Made by a program: the position numbers and the translations under genes | Notes under the pieces: model-generated | The model's input: the letters and a program-made list of their open reading frames with translations, nothing else | The model's database searches: none | What the model was told of the DNA's origin: nothing | Shown: positions 18,749 to 29,691 of the stretch, piece after piece | Numbering within the stretch: position 1 is the first letter of the stretch | How the letters are laid out: each line of letters starts with the position of its first letter | DNA from: Russula earlei | Taxonomy: Eukaryota > Basidiomycota > Agaricomycetes > Russulales > Russulaceae | Assembly (NCBI GenBank): GCA_025769875.1 | Contig: JAGFNK010000460.1 | Span: 1 to 41,222, forward strand | Direction: 5' to 3' | Length of the DNA stretch: 41,222 nt

Positions 18749-20440
18749 CTAATCAGTTTCAGGGCCTGACTCGCAGAGTTCATCGCCTTCGACTTCTGGC
18801 CATGCGCTCTGGGGTCCCATTGCTCTGGGGCAGAAACCTCTGTAGCTCCGATGGGTCCTCCTGAGGATGCAATCCGCCTGTCCGCTACAGTTGGTGTGGG
18901 GTCTGTTACAATCCTTGTTCCAGTGCCCTCTGGTGCTGCAATGTTTGCAGACATGTTGTCGCTTCTGGAGTTGGTGTCGCTGCGCTTTGGTCATACGTGC
19001 GGGGGTGAGAGGGGTGTTGGGAGTACTAGCATCATCGGAATACATCTGAGGGAAGTGGGAGGGTGAACCCATAGGGGCATCGTTCTGGGATTGATCAACA
19101 ACATGAGGGAGGTATTCGAGGGGGGGGGTCAGGGAGAGGGGAGGGCAAGTGGGTAGTGGAGGAGAAGAAGAAGTAGACGGCTCTTTTGACTCCTCAATTT
19201 TGTCGTAACTCCCTGCCAGTGAGTAATAAGGTCCGGTACCGTGGGTGAGGCCCCCATCAGACACCAGGTTGTCGAGCTGGTGACAGACTCAGACGGAAGT
19301 ATTATTGGCCCGAAGGCGGCTGCAGATGGCAGCGGTTTCTTTAGTGTGGGACTGAATCTCATGAAGTCAATTAGCAAGCTGTCCCTGAAGAATGTTTAGC
19401 ACTCCTTGGATAGAAACACGTTTGCCCTCCAAGACCTTCAACTGGAATGAACTGATGTGGAGACGGTAGACATTGGCGAGGGCACCAGGGTCATGAAGGT
19501 TCTCGAGAGCTTGGGTGGCGTCAAAGTGAAAAGGGTGGTCCTCGATTTGGAGGTGGAGGTCAGAGGCAGTCATGGAAGGATGGGGGGCAGAGACGACAGG
19601 TTGGGCAATGAGCTTTTCTCCATAAGTGGGTTCTCCTTGACCCATGGTTCCTAGAAGCATAGGTTCATCATTATATAGGGCAACACGTAAGTATGGTAGA
19701 AGGCGTTTCCGCCCATTAACGTGAATATAGAAAGGGGGAACATGCGTATAAGGTTCGTAAACAAACCAAGGGGGACCAGGGTGAGTGGGGTCTGTTTCAG
19801 TTGGGGTAGGTGAGGGGGTCCCTTCGTGGATGGCAAGCGGGTTGAGGGTGGCAGCAAGGTCCTGGAGTTCGGTTTCTTCTGGGACGATGAAGGTGCGTTG
19901 ATCAATGATGTGTTGGATGACTTCAGGCGAGAGGGGTTCTTGTTTGATGGTGGGGGAAGGGGTGAGAATAGGTAGAGGGGATGAGTTGGGAGCAGGGGAC
20001 GACATGGGGGTATTGTAAGTGGAGGTAGCGTGTTCGTGATGCCAGGCTGACCACTCAGAAGGAGTGGGGGTATTTATAGGCACTGACCGTATAATGTGAT
20101 TCCATATTAAGTCTGTAAGTACTGCCCTTCACATGGACAGATGAAACTCTGAAAAACGGGGGTCCATCATAAGGAGTTGAAAGCCGCAGAAGTCACCAGG
20201 GGAGAGAATTCCGGAAAAGAGTTGTTCCCTGGCGGCTATGTTAAAAATGGTATGTCCACGGTCAGGGATAGTGGGATCATTAACTGAATAAGAGGGGGGA
20301 TTACGTGAATTGACTCGGGGGAGTAAAGTACATTGCTGTATCGTAAGTCCCTGGAACTGATGTTCCAGATTGTCTAGACTTTCGTCCAGGTAATGGGGTT
20401 CTGTGGGGTCAGAGTCAGTGGTTGACATGATGTGGAGTTT
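18749..20440 (-). pseudogene. Gypsy-2 pol C-terminal extension (ORF3): YGE-motif domain plus zinc knuckle
   Basis: On the minus strand the chromodomain frame runs on through ..LHIMSTTDSDPTEP (ATG at 20426-20428) to a TAG at 18749-18751, about 560 codons, with only TGA interruptions (after ..EFHLSM, ..GQLAN and ..NNTSV). Parts in order: an acidic segment; a Ser/Pro/Thr-rich linker (codons about 120-200); a globular region with PPWFVYEPY and GEPTYGEKLIAQP; a helical region with HFDATQALENL and VYRLHISSFQLKVLEG; then a basic linker and the knuckle CKHCSTRGHWNKDC, followed by PHTNC, HRSY and CP. Gypsy-1 has the same order and the same motifs. A role in packaging RNA or targeting chromatin is inference. 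27 bases separate the stop from the LTR. Confidence 0.75.
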
Positions 20441-20560
20441 GGTGGGTTGTTGCAGGTGAAAGGTAGCGACGGCATCTTAAGCATTTTTAAGGTTCGAGAG
20501 GGGTTCCCAGGTGTCTTCTGCCACGGAGTATCCTTTCCACCGGACTCTGTACTGGAGTCA
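20441..20560 (-). pseudogene. Gypsy-2 chromodomain
   Basis: The minus frame reads LQYRVRWKGYSVAEDTWEP, a chromodomain core with the family's aromatic and W-E-P signature, then SNLKNA and a short helix. TGA precedes LQY and TAA follows KNA. In chromoviruses this domain sits at the integrase C-terminus and steers integration to marked chromatin. Confidence 0.85.
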
Positions 20561-21720
20561 GTTCCTATGGAGACGTTGGGCAGTGACCTTCTCAACCTCA
20601 TATTCTCCTGAGAGGAGGTCAGGAGGGGGTTCAGGGAAATTAGGACCATGTTCGGCTGTTTCAGTGACGGGTGACAGAAGGGAGGCATGGAAGACATTAT
20701 GGATGCTCCATTGGGGGGGAAGGCAGAGTTGGTAGACAACATGGGAAATTCTTTTAGTGATGACAAAAGGTCCAAACTGTTTAGGACGGAATTTCTGAAA
20801 CTGATGGGGGGTTTTTAGGTTAGTCCCTTCTAGCCAGACCTTCTGTCCTTCTTCGAACCCTTTGAACTTGGTTTCCTTGACCCAGTGGTTTTGTGCCTTC
20901 TTCATCGCTTCTTGGGCCGATTCTCGCATATCCTTTAGAGCCTGGAGGCATTCTTGAATTCCTGGGAATTTGGACTTTAATTGGGTGCCGAGTCCCTGTG
21001 GGTTAAAGCCGATGAGCAACTCGTAAGGGGTTTGTTTGGTGGTCGTAGACTTGTGAGCGTTGAAATGATACTGGGCTATAGGGAGCCAGTGTGCCCATTC
21101 TTCCTGTTTCTCTCCAGTGTAGATGCGGAGATACATTTCCAAAGTTTGGTTAGTTCTTTCTGATTGTCCGTCAGTTTGAGGGTGGTAAGCAGTACTCAGA
21201 TTTTGGTTGATTCCCAGAACCCGAGAGACCTCTTTGAACAGATCAGAGGTGAAGCAGGAATCGCGATCAGAAATAACTTTTGAGGGGACTCCCGTCCAAG
21301 GGAAGGCATGTCGTAGAAATAATTTAGCCATTTCTAGAGTTCCCATATCTTTACAGCATGGTATGAATATCGCTGCCTTGGTAGAGTCATGGTCGGTGAT
21401 GGTCATGATGGTGTTGTGCCCTTCTGATGGCGGGAGATTGATGATCCAATCAATTGCTATGGTTTGGAACGGTTTCTGAAATTCAGGGGGGATCGGGTAA
21501 ACTGGGGGACAAGTTGGATGTGTGGAAGACTTGTTGGCTTGACAGGTGGCGCAGCCTCGGATATAGTCCCTGATGAAGTAGGCCATTTTCAGCCACCAGA
21601 AAGATTCTTGAACTGAATACAAGGTTCAGGCGTTCCCTGTATGTCCTCCAAGGATGCTGTCGTGGTAGGTGTGTAAAATTTTCCATAGAAGGGGTTCTTG
21701 GTATGGTACTACCAATTTCC
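20558..21720 (-). pseudogene. Gypsy-2 integrase
   Basis: The N-terminal zinc site is HDSILGGHTGNA, then TGA at about 21623 and ..GCATCQANKSSTHP (H-H-C-C). The catalytic core has Asp in AIDWIINLP, Asp in VISDRDSCF and Glu in TDGQSERTNQ. The C-terminal GPF/Y-like region shows FGPFVITKRI and HNVFHASLL. All catalytic residues are kept over 354 codons without a stop, so this is the best preserved part of the element. It continues in frame into the chromodomain. Confidence 0.93.
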
Positions 21721-23249
21721 CGTCTTTAAACAGTGTGCCTTCTTCTTCCTGAAGACCATGTTTAACCTTCCACATGAGGAGATCCGACTTTCTGTTCTTT
21801 TGTTCGGTTAGGACTTGGGTATAGAGATCCTCAGTGTGGAGCGTGCGGATGAAGAGTTTGTCAGGGAGTGCCATGATATTCTGGTTATCCCTGGATCCAT
21901 CATTGTGGTCAGGTCGTCGTGAGAGAGCATCTGCACGATTAGAGTTTCCAGGTTTGTGGTGTATTTTGAAATGGTAATCTGCCAGTGTGGAGATGTAACC
22001 CGCAATTCTCCAATTAATTTTATGGGGGAGTCGGTAATGGGCGAGGTTAGTGTGATTGGTAAAGATCTTGATGGGGTGTTTCGTTCTGACCAATAGGTAC
22101 TGCCAGTGTTGAAGTGCAAGGATCAGGGCTAGGAATTCCCTATCTCAAACTGGGTAGTTCCTTTCTGCTTTGTTGAATGCGTGTGACATGTTTCCAATCA
22201 TCTTCCTTTTTCCTCTAGAATCTTTCCGGAAGAGAATTGCTCCAGTGGCGAACTGTGAGGCATCAGTTTCTAATTCGTATGGTAGGTCTGGGTTGGCAGT
22301 GTAAAGTTCAGGGTCATCGCAAACTGCGGATATTAAGGTTTCTAGGGCAGTAGTCGCTTCTGGGGTCCAATTGAAGGGGGTTCCCTTCTTGATGGTGGAA
22401 AAGATGGGGCAAGCGATTTTTGCGAAGTCTCGGATGAATGGTTGTTGGTAGTTGAGGGCCCCCATGATTTGTTGTACCTGTTTCAGATTATTCGGGGGTC
22501 TTGGCCAATTCTTGAGGCCATCCATTTTGACTGGGTCAATCTTGAGGGTGCCTTGGTTGATTTGGAAGCCCAGGAAGTCAATTTCGCGTTGTTCAAAAGC
22601 GCATTTTGATGCTTTTAGGAAATAGGAGTCTCTTTCAAGTAGATTGAGGAACTCATGTGTGATTTGCTGATGAAGGTGCTCTTCTCCTAGGCCTGTGGCT
22701 ATTGCTACAGTCGTCTAGGTAGTTGCAGGTGTTTTCAGGGTACTTGAGAAGCCAAGGTCGAAGGGTGTGGTTCATTGCTCGTTGGAAGGCTGCTGGGGCA
22801 TTGGTAAAGCCAAAGCCCATCACCATAGGGATGAACGTTCCAAATTGGGTTTTGAAGGCCCCCTTGTGCCGATCTTCTGGATGGATTAGGATGTTATTGT
22901 AGCCAGCTCTGACATCAAACTTGCTAAATGTGGTTTTGCCCCTTAGGTGGTGTAGTTGTTCTTCCATGTTTGGTAGGGCATGGTAGTCGGGGATGGTGGC
23001 ATTATTGAGTTTTCGGTAGTCTACTACCATCCTTGGGGCAGTGCCATCCTTTTTCTGAACGAAGAAGACTGGGGGATACAAAATCTGAAATGCTGTCTTT
23101 GATGAAACCTTTGGCCAGGTCTTCTTGTATTTGTCTTGACAATTCTTGTTTCTCGTTCTGGGGAAGTGGGTAGGTTCGGCAATCCAGGAATTTGGGGGCA
23201 TCCGGTTTCAGGGTGATTCTGAAGTCGAGTTCTCCTTGACTGGGTGGGA
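21721..23249 (-). pseudogene. Gypsy-2 reverse transcriptase and RNase H, 5'-truncated
   Basis: Starts where LTR gypsy-1a cuts it (..NIPPSQGELDFRI). RT parts follow: LPQNEKQELSRQIQEDLAKG, VFFVQKKDGT, MVVDYRKLNN, TFSKFDVRAGYNNI, GFGFTNAPAAFQRAMN and active site NYLDDCS. Thumb/connection is at 22145-22525 (MDGLKNWPRP..). RNase H starts ELETDASQFATGAILF and goes on to KIHHKPGNSNRADALSRRP. Frameshifts lie near 23065 and just after YLDD near 22710, and a TGA at about 22144. Gag and protease are not present on this side. Confidence 0.92.
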
Positions 23250-23837
23250 TGTTAAGGCTCCAAAGTGCCTTAAATAAGATCAATGGTCGCGTCTATGAAC
23301 GCGTCCTACCAATGCAGATATGCTTGAGTCAAGCAAGCAATACTCATGGAGGGGAAGGAGTGTTAGATCCTTCTAGAGTATGACAACAAGATGAGAGGGG
23401 CTCTGCAGACGGGGTAGGAGTCAACTGTTTGGTATTGGCAAACTAAGTCGAGCTTAAGGCTCAACTGTTTCTACTGGAGGCTTTATATAGTCCTACAGGG
23501 ATAATGTTCGTACTACTGTAGTACTGGTTGGTGCTATAGAAGCAAAAGGCAGCTCATAGAAGCAAGGTTGCTTCTATGTAAACGATCTCGGTGCTGGAAG
23601 CATGAAGTGCTTCCCCAATCAAGGAATCGACGTACGTGGCGGTACAGGAACATCTGGGACAGAAGCAATGCTACTCATTGCTTCTTCAGTACATCTTCTA
23701 AAAGATACGATCAACGCGCTCCGAATGTGATATCAAGGAACATAAACGATCAAGATCTGACGCACACGTAATGCAAACGGTGCAGTCCATAGTTCAGGTG
23801 TTCAGGCATCTTCCGGACCCCAAATCACTCGGTAACA
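23250..23837 (-). mobile_element. Gypsy-1a 3' LTR
   Basis: 588 bp. Minus orientation TGTTACCGAGTG..GGAGCCTTAACA. Differs from the 5' LTR at 31864-32452 by about twenty changes as read by eye, so the insertion is not fresh. Minus TATATAAAGC is at 23481-23489. The outer flank is TGGGA within gypsy-2 RT. The matching flank after 32452 is CAAGT, so no target duplication remains. Confidence 0.93.
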
Positions 23838-25593
23838 TTACCCCTCCTCCAGATTGGTGGTCCCACACACCAACGATTCTAAAATCGAGTGGTGGGGTCA
23901 ACACCATCATCATCAAGGGGAGGAGGTGATGTGGTGAAGGTGTATCAGCCTTCTTCTGCTGCCTCATGGGCAGCCAATGCTAAGGCCACTATCGCCTCTG
24001 ACTCCTTAGCGGTGGCTGAAGGAGACATGATCTGTGGGAGTCTGTCAGAGTCCCTAGGTAACCTCCGGACTGGAGGTGTGTCTGAGCGAAGAGGAGTCAT
24101 AGTGGAGGATTCTTGAAAGGTCCTGGACCCTTCTCCTTTCGCTACCTGCAAGATGCACAGGTTCGCAGTGTCCTCCCTCTCCTGGTCGGACTTCCTCTTC
24201 CTGCTCGGGTGTCCCAGTTCCCATCCTCGGTGAAAGGGGCATGATCTGACTGGGGCATAGCTGCGATGATAGGGAGGCACTAGGCAATGTGAGGCAGCGT
24301 CTGCTGCCAGTTGGTCGTGGCAATATTGGTGGGGTAGGGGACAGTACTTGTTAAAATGTCCTACCTCGCCACAATACTTGCATCGGTTCCTTTTCCTCCT
24401 CCCTTCTATCATGTTCAGTTGCTGAGGCTCCGGAATGAAGTCAGCCATTGCAGTAGATGCTTCCCCACTGCTGCTATAGGAATGGTAATAGATAGAGCTC
24501 TGGGGGGAAGGGTTTGGTGACGCTTCCGATCCTGCTCCTCTTCAAAGGCGCATACCGGACATGGTTTGGAGGACGCCCATCTCCTCTTCTGAATACCCTT
24601 GCACCGTCATAGGTGTGGGGCTGGCTGGTACTGGTTCTGGGTCGGGGGTGGCATACCCCTGAGCGATGTCTGCCAATGGCAGCTGAGGGACGAAGACAGG
24701 TAGAGGGGGAGTGGGCTGCCCAGCCCAATAGTTGGTGAGGAGTTCTTCAGCCCAGACACCTGGAGGGGTTTCTCCCTGGCTACAGCCTGCTTCAATGAAC
24801 TCCCAACATCGTGAGCATACTTTGGCTGCCGCCATTCTCTCCTTGGCTTCAGCCCTGCCTCTCTCTACTCCTCGCTTCTCGGCTAGGTACTTGCTGAGCT
24901 TGTAGCGCAGCTGCTTCTCCTCTTCTTCGAGCACCTTATAGTTAGCTTCCAGCGTCTCTTGTAAGGTGTAAAGATGGTCTAAGCGGTAGAGTTCTGCCTG
25001 CAGCCCATAGTTGCCTAGCAGGTAGAGGGTCTGTCTCCAGCGCCCTTTGAACTGCCTCTCTGTGTCGAAACAGTCTAAGTCATGTTCGTTTTGGCCATAG
25101 TTATAGAGGTTATAGCAAGGGGTGGCCTGGAGGATCTCGCCATAGTCTGCCTGGCCTTCTCCATTCTTCCCCCTCACTCTCGACTCTCCCAAGGCAACGT
25201 CATAGGCCACATACCTGGCCGGTTTGTTGCCCCAAGTCATGCCATCAGGGATGTCAATCCCTGTGTGGTGTCTGTCAGTGTCCCATCGTACCCAAGGCTC
25301 TCCAGGGTGGGCATCCTGGGCAAGAGTGCTGGTGGGGGACGTCACATCCCAATCCCCAGGCTGAACGTCGACTTGGTCAGCAGGGGGTCCAAATTCGAGA
25401 GGACGCATATCTGCTTCTCCTTCTCCAGTGTTATGTTCATCCATTCCTTGGAAGAAGGCGAGGAGGGAAGTATTGAGGTGGTGATTTCAAGTGGCCCCTC
25501 TACACCAGAGAGGTCGGATTGGGGAACGATTTCATTAGTGGGAGTTTGGGACATTTGTGAGTGACGATATGGGGATGAGGAAGTAGAGGGCAT
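23838..25593 (-). pseudogene. Gypsy-1a pol C-terminal extension (ORF3): YGE-motif, coiled coil, zinc knuckle
   Basis: ATG at 25591-25593 (MPSTSSSPYRHS), but in the sister copy this is in frame with the chromodomain, so a pol fusion is likely. Parts in order: Ser/Thr/Pro linker; PGEPWVRWDTD and ARYVAYDVALGE; GEGQADYGEILQATP; helical CFDTERQFKGRWRQTLYLL; a coiled coil (LQETLEANYKVLEEEEKQL and on to about KERMAAAKV); Pro-rich linker; knuckle CKYCGEVGHFNKYC, then PHQYC, C and HRSY..CP. Breaks: a 1-base deletion near 25480, TGA after SGMRL (about 24545) and a shift near 23945. The frame ends at TAA 23838-23840, touching the LTR, with the purine tract coding its last residues. Confidence 0.75.
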
Positions 25594-26429
25594 CTTTCGC
25601 TGGACTTTTATAACCCGTATGGCCGTGGGGTTCTTTCTGTGATATTCCTCTATTAGTCTAGACGCTTTGATGTTCTCTACTGGCTCCCAAGAGTCATGGG
25701 CTTCGGAGTACCCTTCCCACCGGATTTGATACTCCAGTTGTTTCCTCCTTCCAGTTCATCTCGAACCTAAAATCATTGCTACTTCATATTCCTCTTCTCC
25801 TTCCACCAATTCTGCTTCTGGATTGGTGTAGTTGGCCCCATGCTCCTCGGTTTCCTTGTAAGGTGTCAATAAGGAGGCATGAAACGCGTTATGGATCCTC
25901 CAGTGGCTAGGGAGATCCAATCTGTATGTCACCAGACTAATCACCTCCGTGATTTCAAAGGGCCCATATCGTTTTGGGTGTAGTTTCACTGTAGGATGTG
26001 TTGTTTTTAGGTTGGTGCTGTCGAGCCATACCCTTTCTCCTTTCTGATAAGGTTGGAAACTACTTCTTCGCTTCCACATTAGGGAAGCGATCTTCATCGC
26101 TTCTTGTGCCTGTGATCTCGCTTCCTGGATCTGGACTTTCCAATTGTCTATTCTTGGTATCTTGCTTCCCCAATTTGGCTGGTGTGCCTTGGGTGTAAAG
26201 CCCATCCATAAGAAGAAAGGGGATTGTCTGGTTGTCTCTGAAACGTTAGAATTCATCGTGTATTGCACCAGAGGCAGCCAATCCACCCAATCATCTTGTT
26301 GGTGGTTGCAAAAGATTCTTAGCGATGTTTCCATCATCTGATTCGTTCTTTCTGATTGTCCATCTGTCTGGGGATGGTAGGCAGTGCTGATATTCTGTTT
26401 GATATGCAGCTGGTCACAAAGTTCCCTAA
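25594..26429 (-). pseudogene. Gypsy-1a integrase C-terminal half and chromodomain
   Basis: Begins next to the MITE: RELCDQLHIKQN, then STAYHPQTDGQSERTNQ with the third catalytic residue Glu. Further on are YGPFEITEVIS and HNAFHASLLTPYKE. A TGA at 25753-25755 follows ..MILGSR. The sister copy has CAA at this codon, and both derive simply from CGA. The chromodomain follows (YQIRWEGYSEAHDSWEP). The ATG at the start of the 226-codon stretch is part of the MITE junction and not a real start. Confidence 0.9.
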
Positions 26430-26984
26430 GGCCCATTTTACCAACCGAGAATTCTTGAATCTTGAACTTGAACTTGGATTTCAGGATTTTCTGGGAGTGA
26501 CAGGAGTGACAGGAGTGATGTAAGTGACATAATAAACTAATATGAGTCTATTTCAAATATGAGTTATTTTTCGGTGTGATTTGCTGGGTTTACATGTGAT
26601 ATGTAAAATATTTTTTCTAACCCTTCCTTCCACTCCTTCCAAGTGGGGTATTGCAAGCATGTCATTAAGGCAGAATATGTGTCACCAATGTGTGGGTGCA
26701 CATCTTTGTGCAGATTTTGTATGTGCAGCTCTGGTGAAAATGGGGCTGCAAGCACCCAGATGTTGAGCTCCAGTCAGACTGCTCGACTCTGAGTTTGACG
26801 CTGACACATCATGTGTAACCCCATATATGTGAATATGCAAATGACAACATAAAAAAATGCATATTAATTTATTATATACATCATATCACTTACATCACTC
26901 CTGTCACTCCTGTCACTCCCAGAAAATCCCCGAAATCCAAGTTCAAGTTCAAGATTCAAGAATTCTTGGTTGGTAAAAGGGGCC
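26430..26984. mobile_element. PIF/Harbinger-type MITE
   Basis: 555 bp with about 100-bp inverted repeats. Ends are GGCCCATTTTACCAACC and, inverted, GGCCCCTTTTACCAACC. The 3-bp duplication TAA lies at 26427-26429 and 26985-26987. Sister copy gypsy-1b has the empty site at 38004-38006, which proves an insertion. Inner parts of the arms repeat GACAGGAGT. No transposase frame, so it is non-autonomous. It breaks the integrase catalytic core. Confidence 0.93.
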
Positions 26985-27849
26985 TAATGAACTTGGAACT
27001 TATTAGTTTATCTCGATCGGATATGATCTTGCTTGGTACTCCCACAAATGGGAATATTCTGTCCTTGTAGAGCTGTGCTAGCTCTTCTGCATCCATTTCT
27101 TCTTTGCAAGGAAGCAAGATGACGCCTTTAGTACAATCGTGGTCAGTGACAGTCAATATACTGTCACATCCCTTCGACTTCGGCAATTTGACCACAAAGT
27201 CCATGCTGACAGTCGAGAAGGGAGTAGCCCCTTCTTCCGGTGGAATGGGATACAAGGGAGGTCGATTTGGATGAGTGTTTGACTTGTTACTTTGGCAAAT
27301 TGTGCATCCTTCCACATATCGGTTGACAAAGCGTCTTATGGTGGGCCACCAGTAGTATTGCATCATTCCCAGTAATGTTTTAGCTTTTCCTGGGTGTCCT
27401 GCTGTGGGACTGTCATGATACTGTTCCAGTAACGTCCTGTGGGTTCCTTCGTCGCCTGTAACCACCAAGGCTTCATTCTTCCACCATAAGTTATGTCGCT
27501 TCTCCAGTCGGTGTCTCTGTACCCAATCAAGTAACTTTAATTGGTGTCTTTCTTCCCCTTGTTGGTTCTTTATCCGTTCTTTCAATGCAGTAGTGTGCAT
27601 TACTCGAATAAAAAGATGGTCAGGTAGCGCGACCACTTCTTCTTTATCCCCTTGTCCATCGTCAAGGTCAGGTCTCCTTGACAGGGCATCTGCTTTATTC
27701 CTTGCCCCCGCCTGATGTTTCAATTCTAAGTCAAAATCCGCCAAGAAGGTAATGTATCTTGCCACTCGACCATTTATTCGCTGAGGGTGTCTGTAATGCA
27801 ACAGGTTTGCATGGTCTGTATAGACCACCACCTTATGCTTTGCCCCCAT
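26985..27849 (-). pseudogene. Gypsy-1a RNase H end and integrase N-terminal half
   Basis: Starts KHKVVVYTDHANLLHYRHPQ and ADALSRRPDLDDGQ (RNase H end). The H-H-C-C zinc site follows (HDSPTAGHPGKAK..GCTICQSNK), then Asp in SMDFVVKLPKS and Asp in KIISDRDKLI. The frame is stopped a few codons into the MITE. Uninterrupted for 297 codons up to that point. Confidence 0.93.
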
Positions 27850-29196
27850 GAGCAGGTGTCACCAGTGTTTCAAGGCTCACACCATGGCTAAGAACTCTTT
27901 GTCCCATATGTTGTAGTTCTTTTCTGCTTGTTTCAAGGCTGCTGAAAAGTAACCTATTGGCCTCCTCTTTCCTTGTTCAGTCCTTCTGGAATAATACTGC
28001 TCCAATGGCATACAGTAATTGGACGCATCTACTTCCAGTTCAAAGGGTCGCTCCTCATCAGGATGGAGCAGGACAGGGTCAGAAGATACTATCTGGATAA
28101 GTCGTTCCAGAGCATCTTTGCATTCTTGGGTCCATTCAAATGGCACTCCTTTCTTTGTCAAGGCAATAATGGGTCGAGCAATCTGACTGAATCCTCGAAT
28201 GAAAGCCCTATTGTAACTGAGGACTCCCATGACTTTGCGCACTTCGTGTACGTGCTTGATTTCCCGAGGCCAGTCCGTGATTCCTCGGACTTTGGAGGCT
28301 TCAATCTTCATCTTCCCTTCGTCTATGTCCCATCCTAGCATGGTTAGTTTTTGCACCATGAACTGGCACTTCTGGGGTTTCAGGAAGTATGACTTCTTCT
28401 GCATCAACGTGAGTAGTTTGTTGACACATTGCTCATGGATTTCTAGTTGTTCCAGACTGTCCCCCGTGGCAATTCCAAAGTCATCCAAATAGTTGACCGT
28501 GTATTCTGCCCATCGGTCCAGCCAGTCACCAAAGTCTCTTCTCATCAGCCTAGTAAAGAAGGCTGGTGCGTTCTTGAGCCCAAAATACATGACATTGGGC
28601 AGGTATGTTCCATATGGCATCTTGAAGGCTGCCTTCCAGCGATCTCCTTCTGCCAGTCGCACATTATTGTATCCCCATCGTATATCGAATTTGGAGAAGA
28701 CCTTTTTCCCTTGGAGTCTTTCCACCTCTTGTTCCAGATGTGGTAAAGGTTCATTGTCTCGTCTGGTCCACTGATTTAGTCATCGATAGTCTACAATGAT
28801 CCTCTTCTCCTTGCTGTCCTTCTTGCCAATGAAGAACACTGGAGATGTGTAGCTGGATGGACCTGGAGTGATGTATCGCTTCTCTACTTCATCAGCTAGG
28901 AATTTCTTGAGGTATTCTCGCTCATCTCATGTTAGGGGGTATACTTTGCAGTTTAGTTCCTTTGGTGCGTCAGGTAACAGCTCTATCTGCATGTCTGGTT
29001 CCCTTGGTGGTGGGAACCTCTGGGACTTCTCTTCTGAGAAGACATCTGCAAAGCGGTGGAATTGCTTTGGAACATTGGTAAGGGGATCCTCTCCTTCCTG
29101 TGGTTTAATCGACTGCTGGGCCCACTTCTGAGCAATAGTCATCTTTCGTAGGTAAATGGCTTCCCCCTTCTTCAATTGTCGGTTCTCATCTCTTGC
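27850..29196 (-). pseudogene. Gypsy-1a reverse transcriptase and RNase H
   Basis: RT motifs in order: a region before the fingers (NVPKQFHRFADVFSEEKS), SPVFFIGKKDSKEKRIIVDY, VFSKFDIRWGYNNVRL, FGLKNAPAFFTRLM and active site VNYLDDFGIA, then the thumb (ASKVRGITDWP). RNase H starts ELEVDASNY. There a stretch reads CMPLEQYYSRRT where the sister copy has AIGAVLFQKD: a pair of opposite frameshifts that leaves the frame open but changes ten residues. In-frame TGA codons occur after VYPLT, after VDYR, after LAMV and after ALKHW. The sister copy has CGA at LAMV and ALKHW. Confidence 0.93.
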
Positions 29197-29691
29197 TCAC
29201 TTTTGGAGTTTTGCGACATAGAGATCCAGGTACTTGTATCGAGCAGTCTCAATCTGTACCGTTCCTTCCATCAGCTGTCCTTTCTTCCAGTTGATGGTGG
29301 GGTCGAATTCATATAGGAAGGGATATCCCAGGATGACCCGATCCGTTCCTAAATCTGTGAGATAGAACCTTTGCAGGCTCTCCTTCTCCTTGTATCGGAC
29401 ACGAAGCCAGCAGTAATGAGTGAGTTCCCCTTGCTTATTCTGGGTTCCGTCGACATTTCGTACTACCATGGGTTCATGTAGTTCTTGTTTCCCAATCTTC
29501 AGTCTTTTCCAAGCTGAGTGATCGATGAAGTTCTCTGTTGCTCCACTGTCCAGTAGAGCAGATTCCTCGGCCGTTGTGTGTGCAGTGACGAAAGTGAATG
29601 GAATATTCATAGCATTCAGTCTTCTAATGTACACTTGCAACACACTATTCTTCCTAAGCCAGGCCGTCGACTTAGGTGTTCCTAAAAACCC
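29197..29691 (-). pseudogene. Gypsy-1a protease (pol N-terminus)
   Basis: Retropepsin-like aspartic protease with active site LLDSGATENFID, then VILGYPFLYEFDPTINW (the flap/hydrophobic-G region). No ATG is needed: the frame opens upstream and is entered by a -1 slip at GGGTTTT. It reads TPKSTAWLRKNSVLQVYIRR before the protease. It ends at TGA (..AKLQK*ARDENR). The TGA is shared with the sister copy, so it is old or CpG-derived in both. Confidence 0.88.
29653..29691 (-). promoter_or_regulatory. -1 ribosomal frameshift signal between gag and pol (gypsy-1a)
   Basis: On the minus strand gag reads CAG GGT TTT TAG. The heptamer G-GGT-TTT (29685-29691) has the X-XXY-YYZ form in the gag frame and is followed at once by the gag stop TAG (29682-29684). 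After 8 bases comes a 9-bp hairpin (29653-29676, CCTAAG..CTTAGG). The protease frame is the -1 frame. Identical in gypsy-1b. Slippery site, spacer and stem are all in the range known for -1 frameshifting. Function is inferred. Confidence 0.75.

Noticed and set aside
26385..26436. ATG of the 226-codon integrase stretch as a real start
   Set aside because: The first codons come from the MITE junction; the sister copy shows an uninterrupted integrase there.
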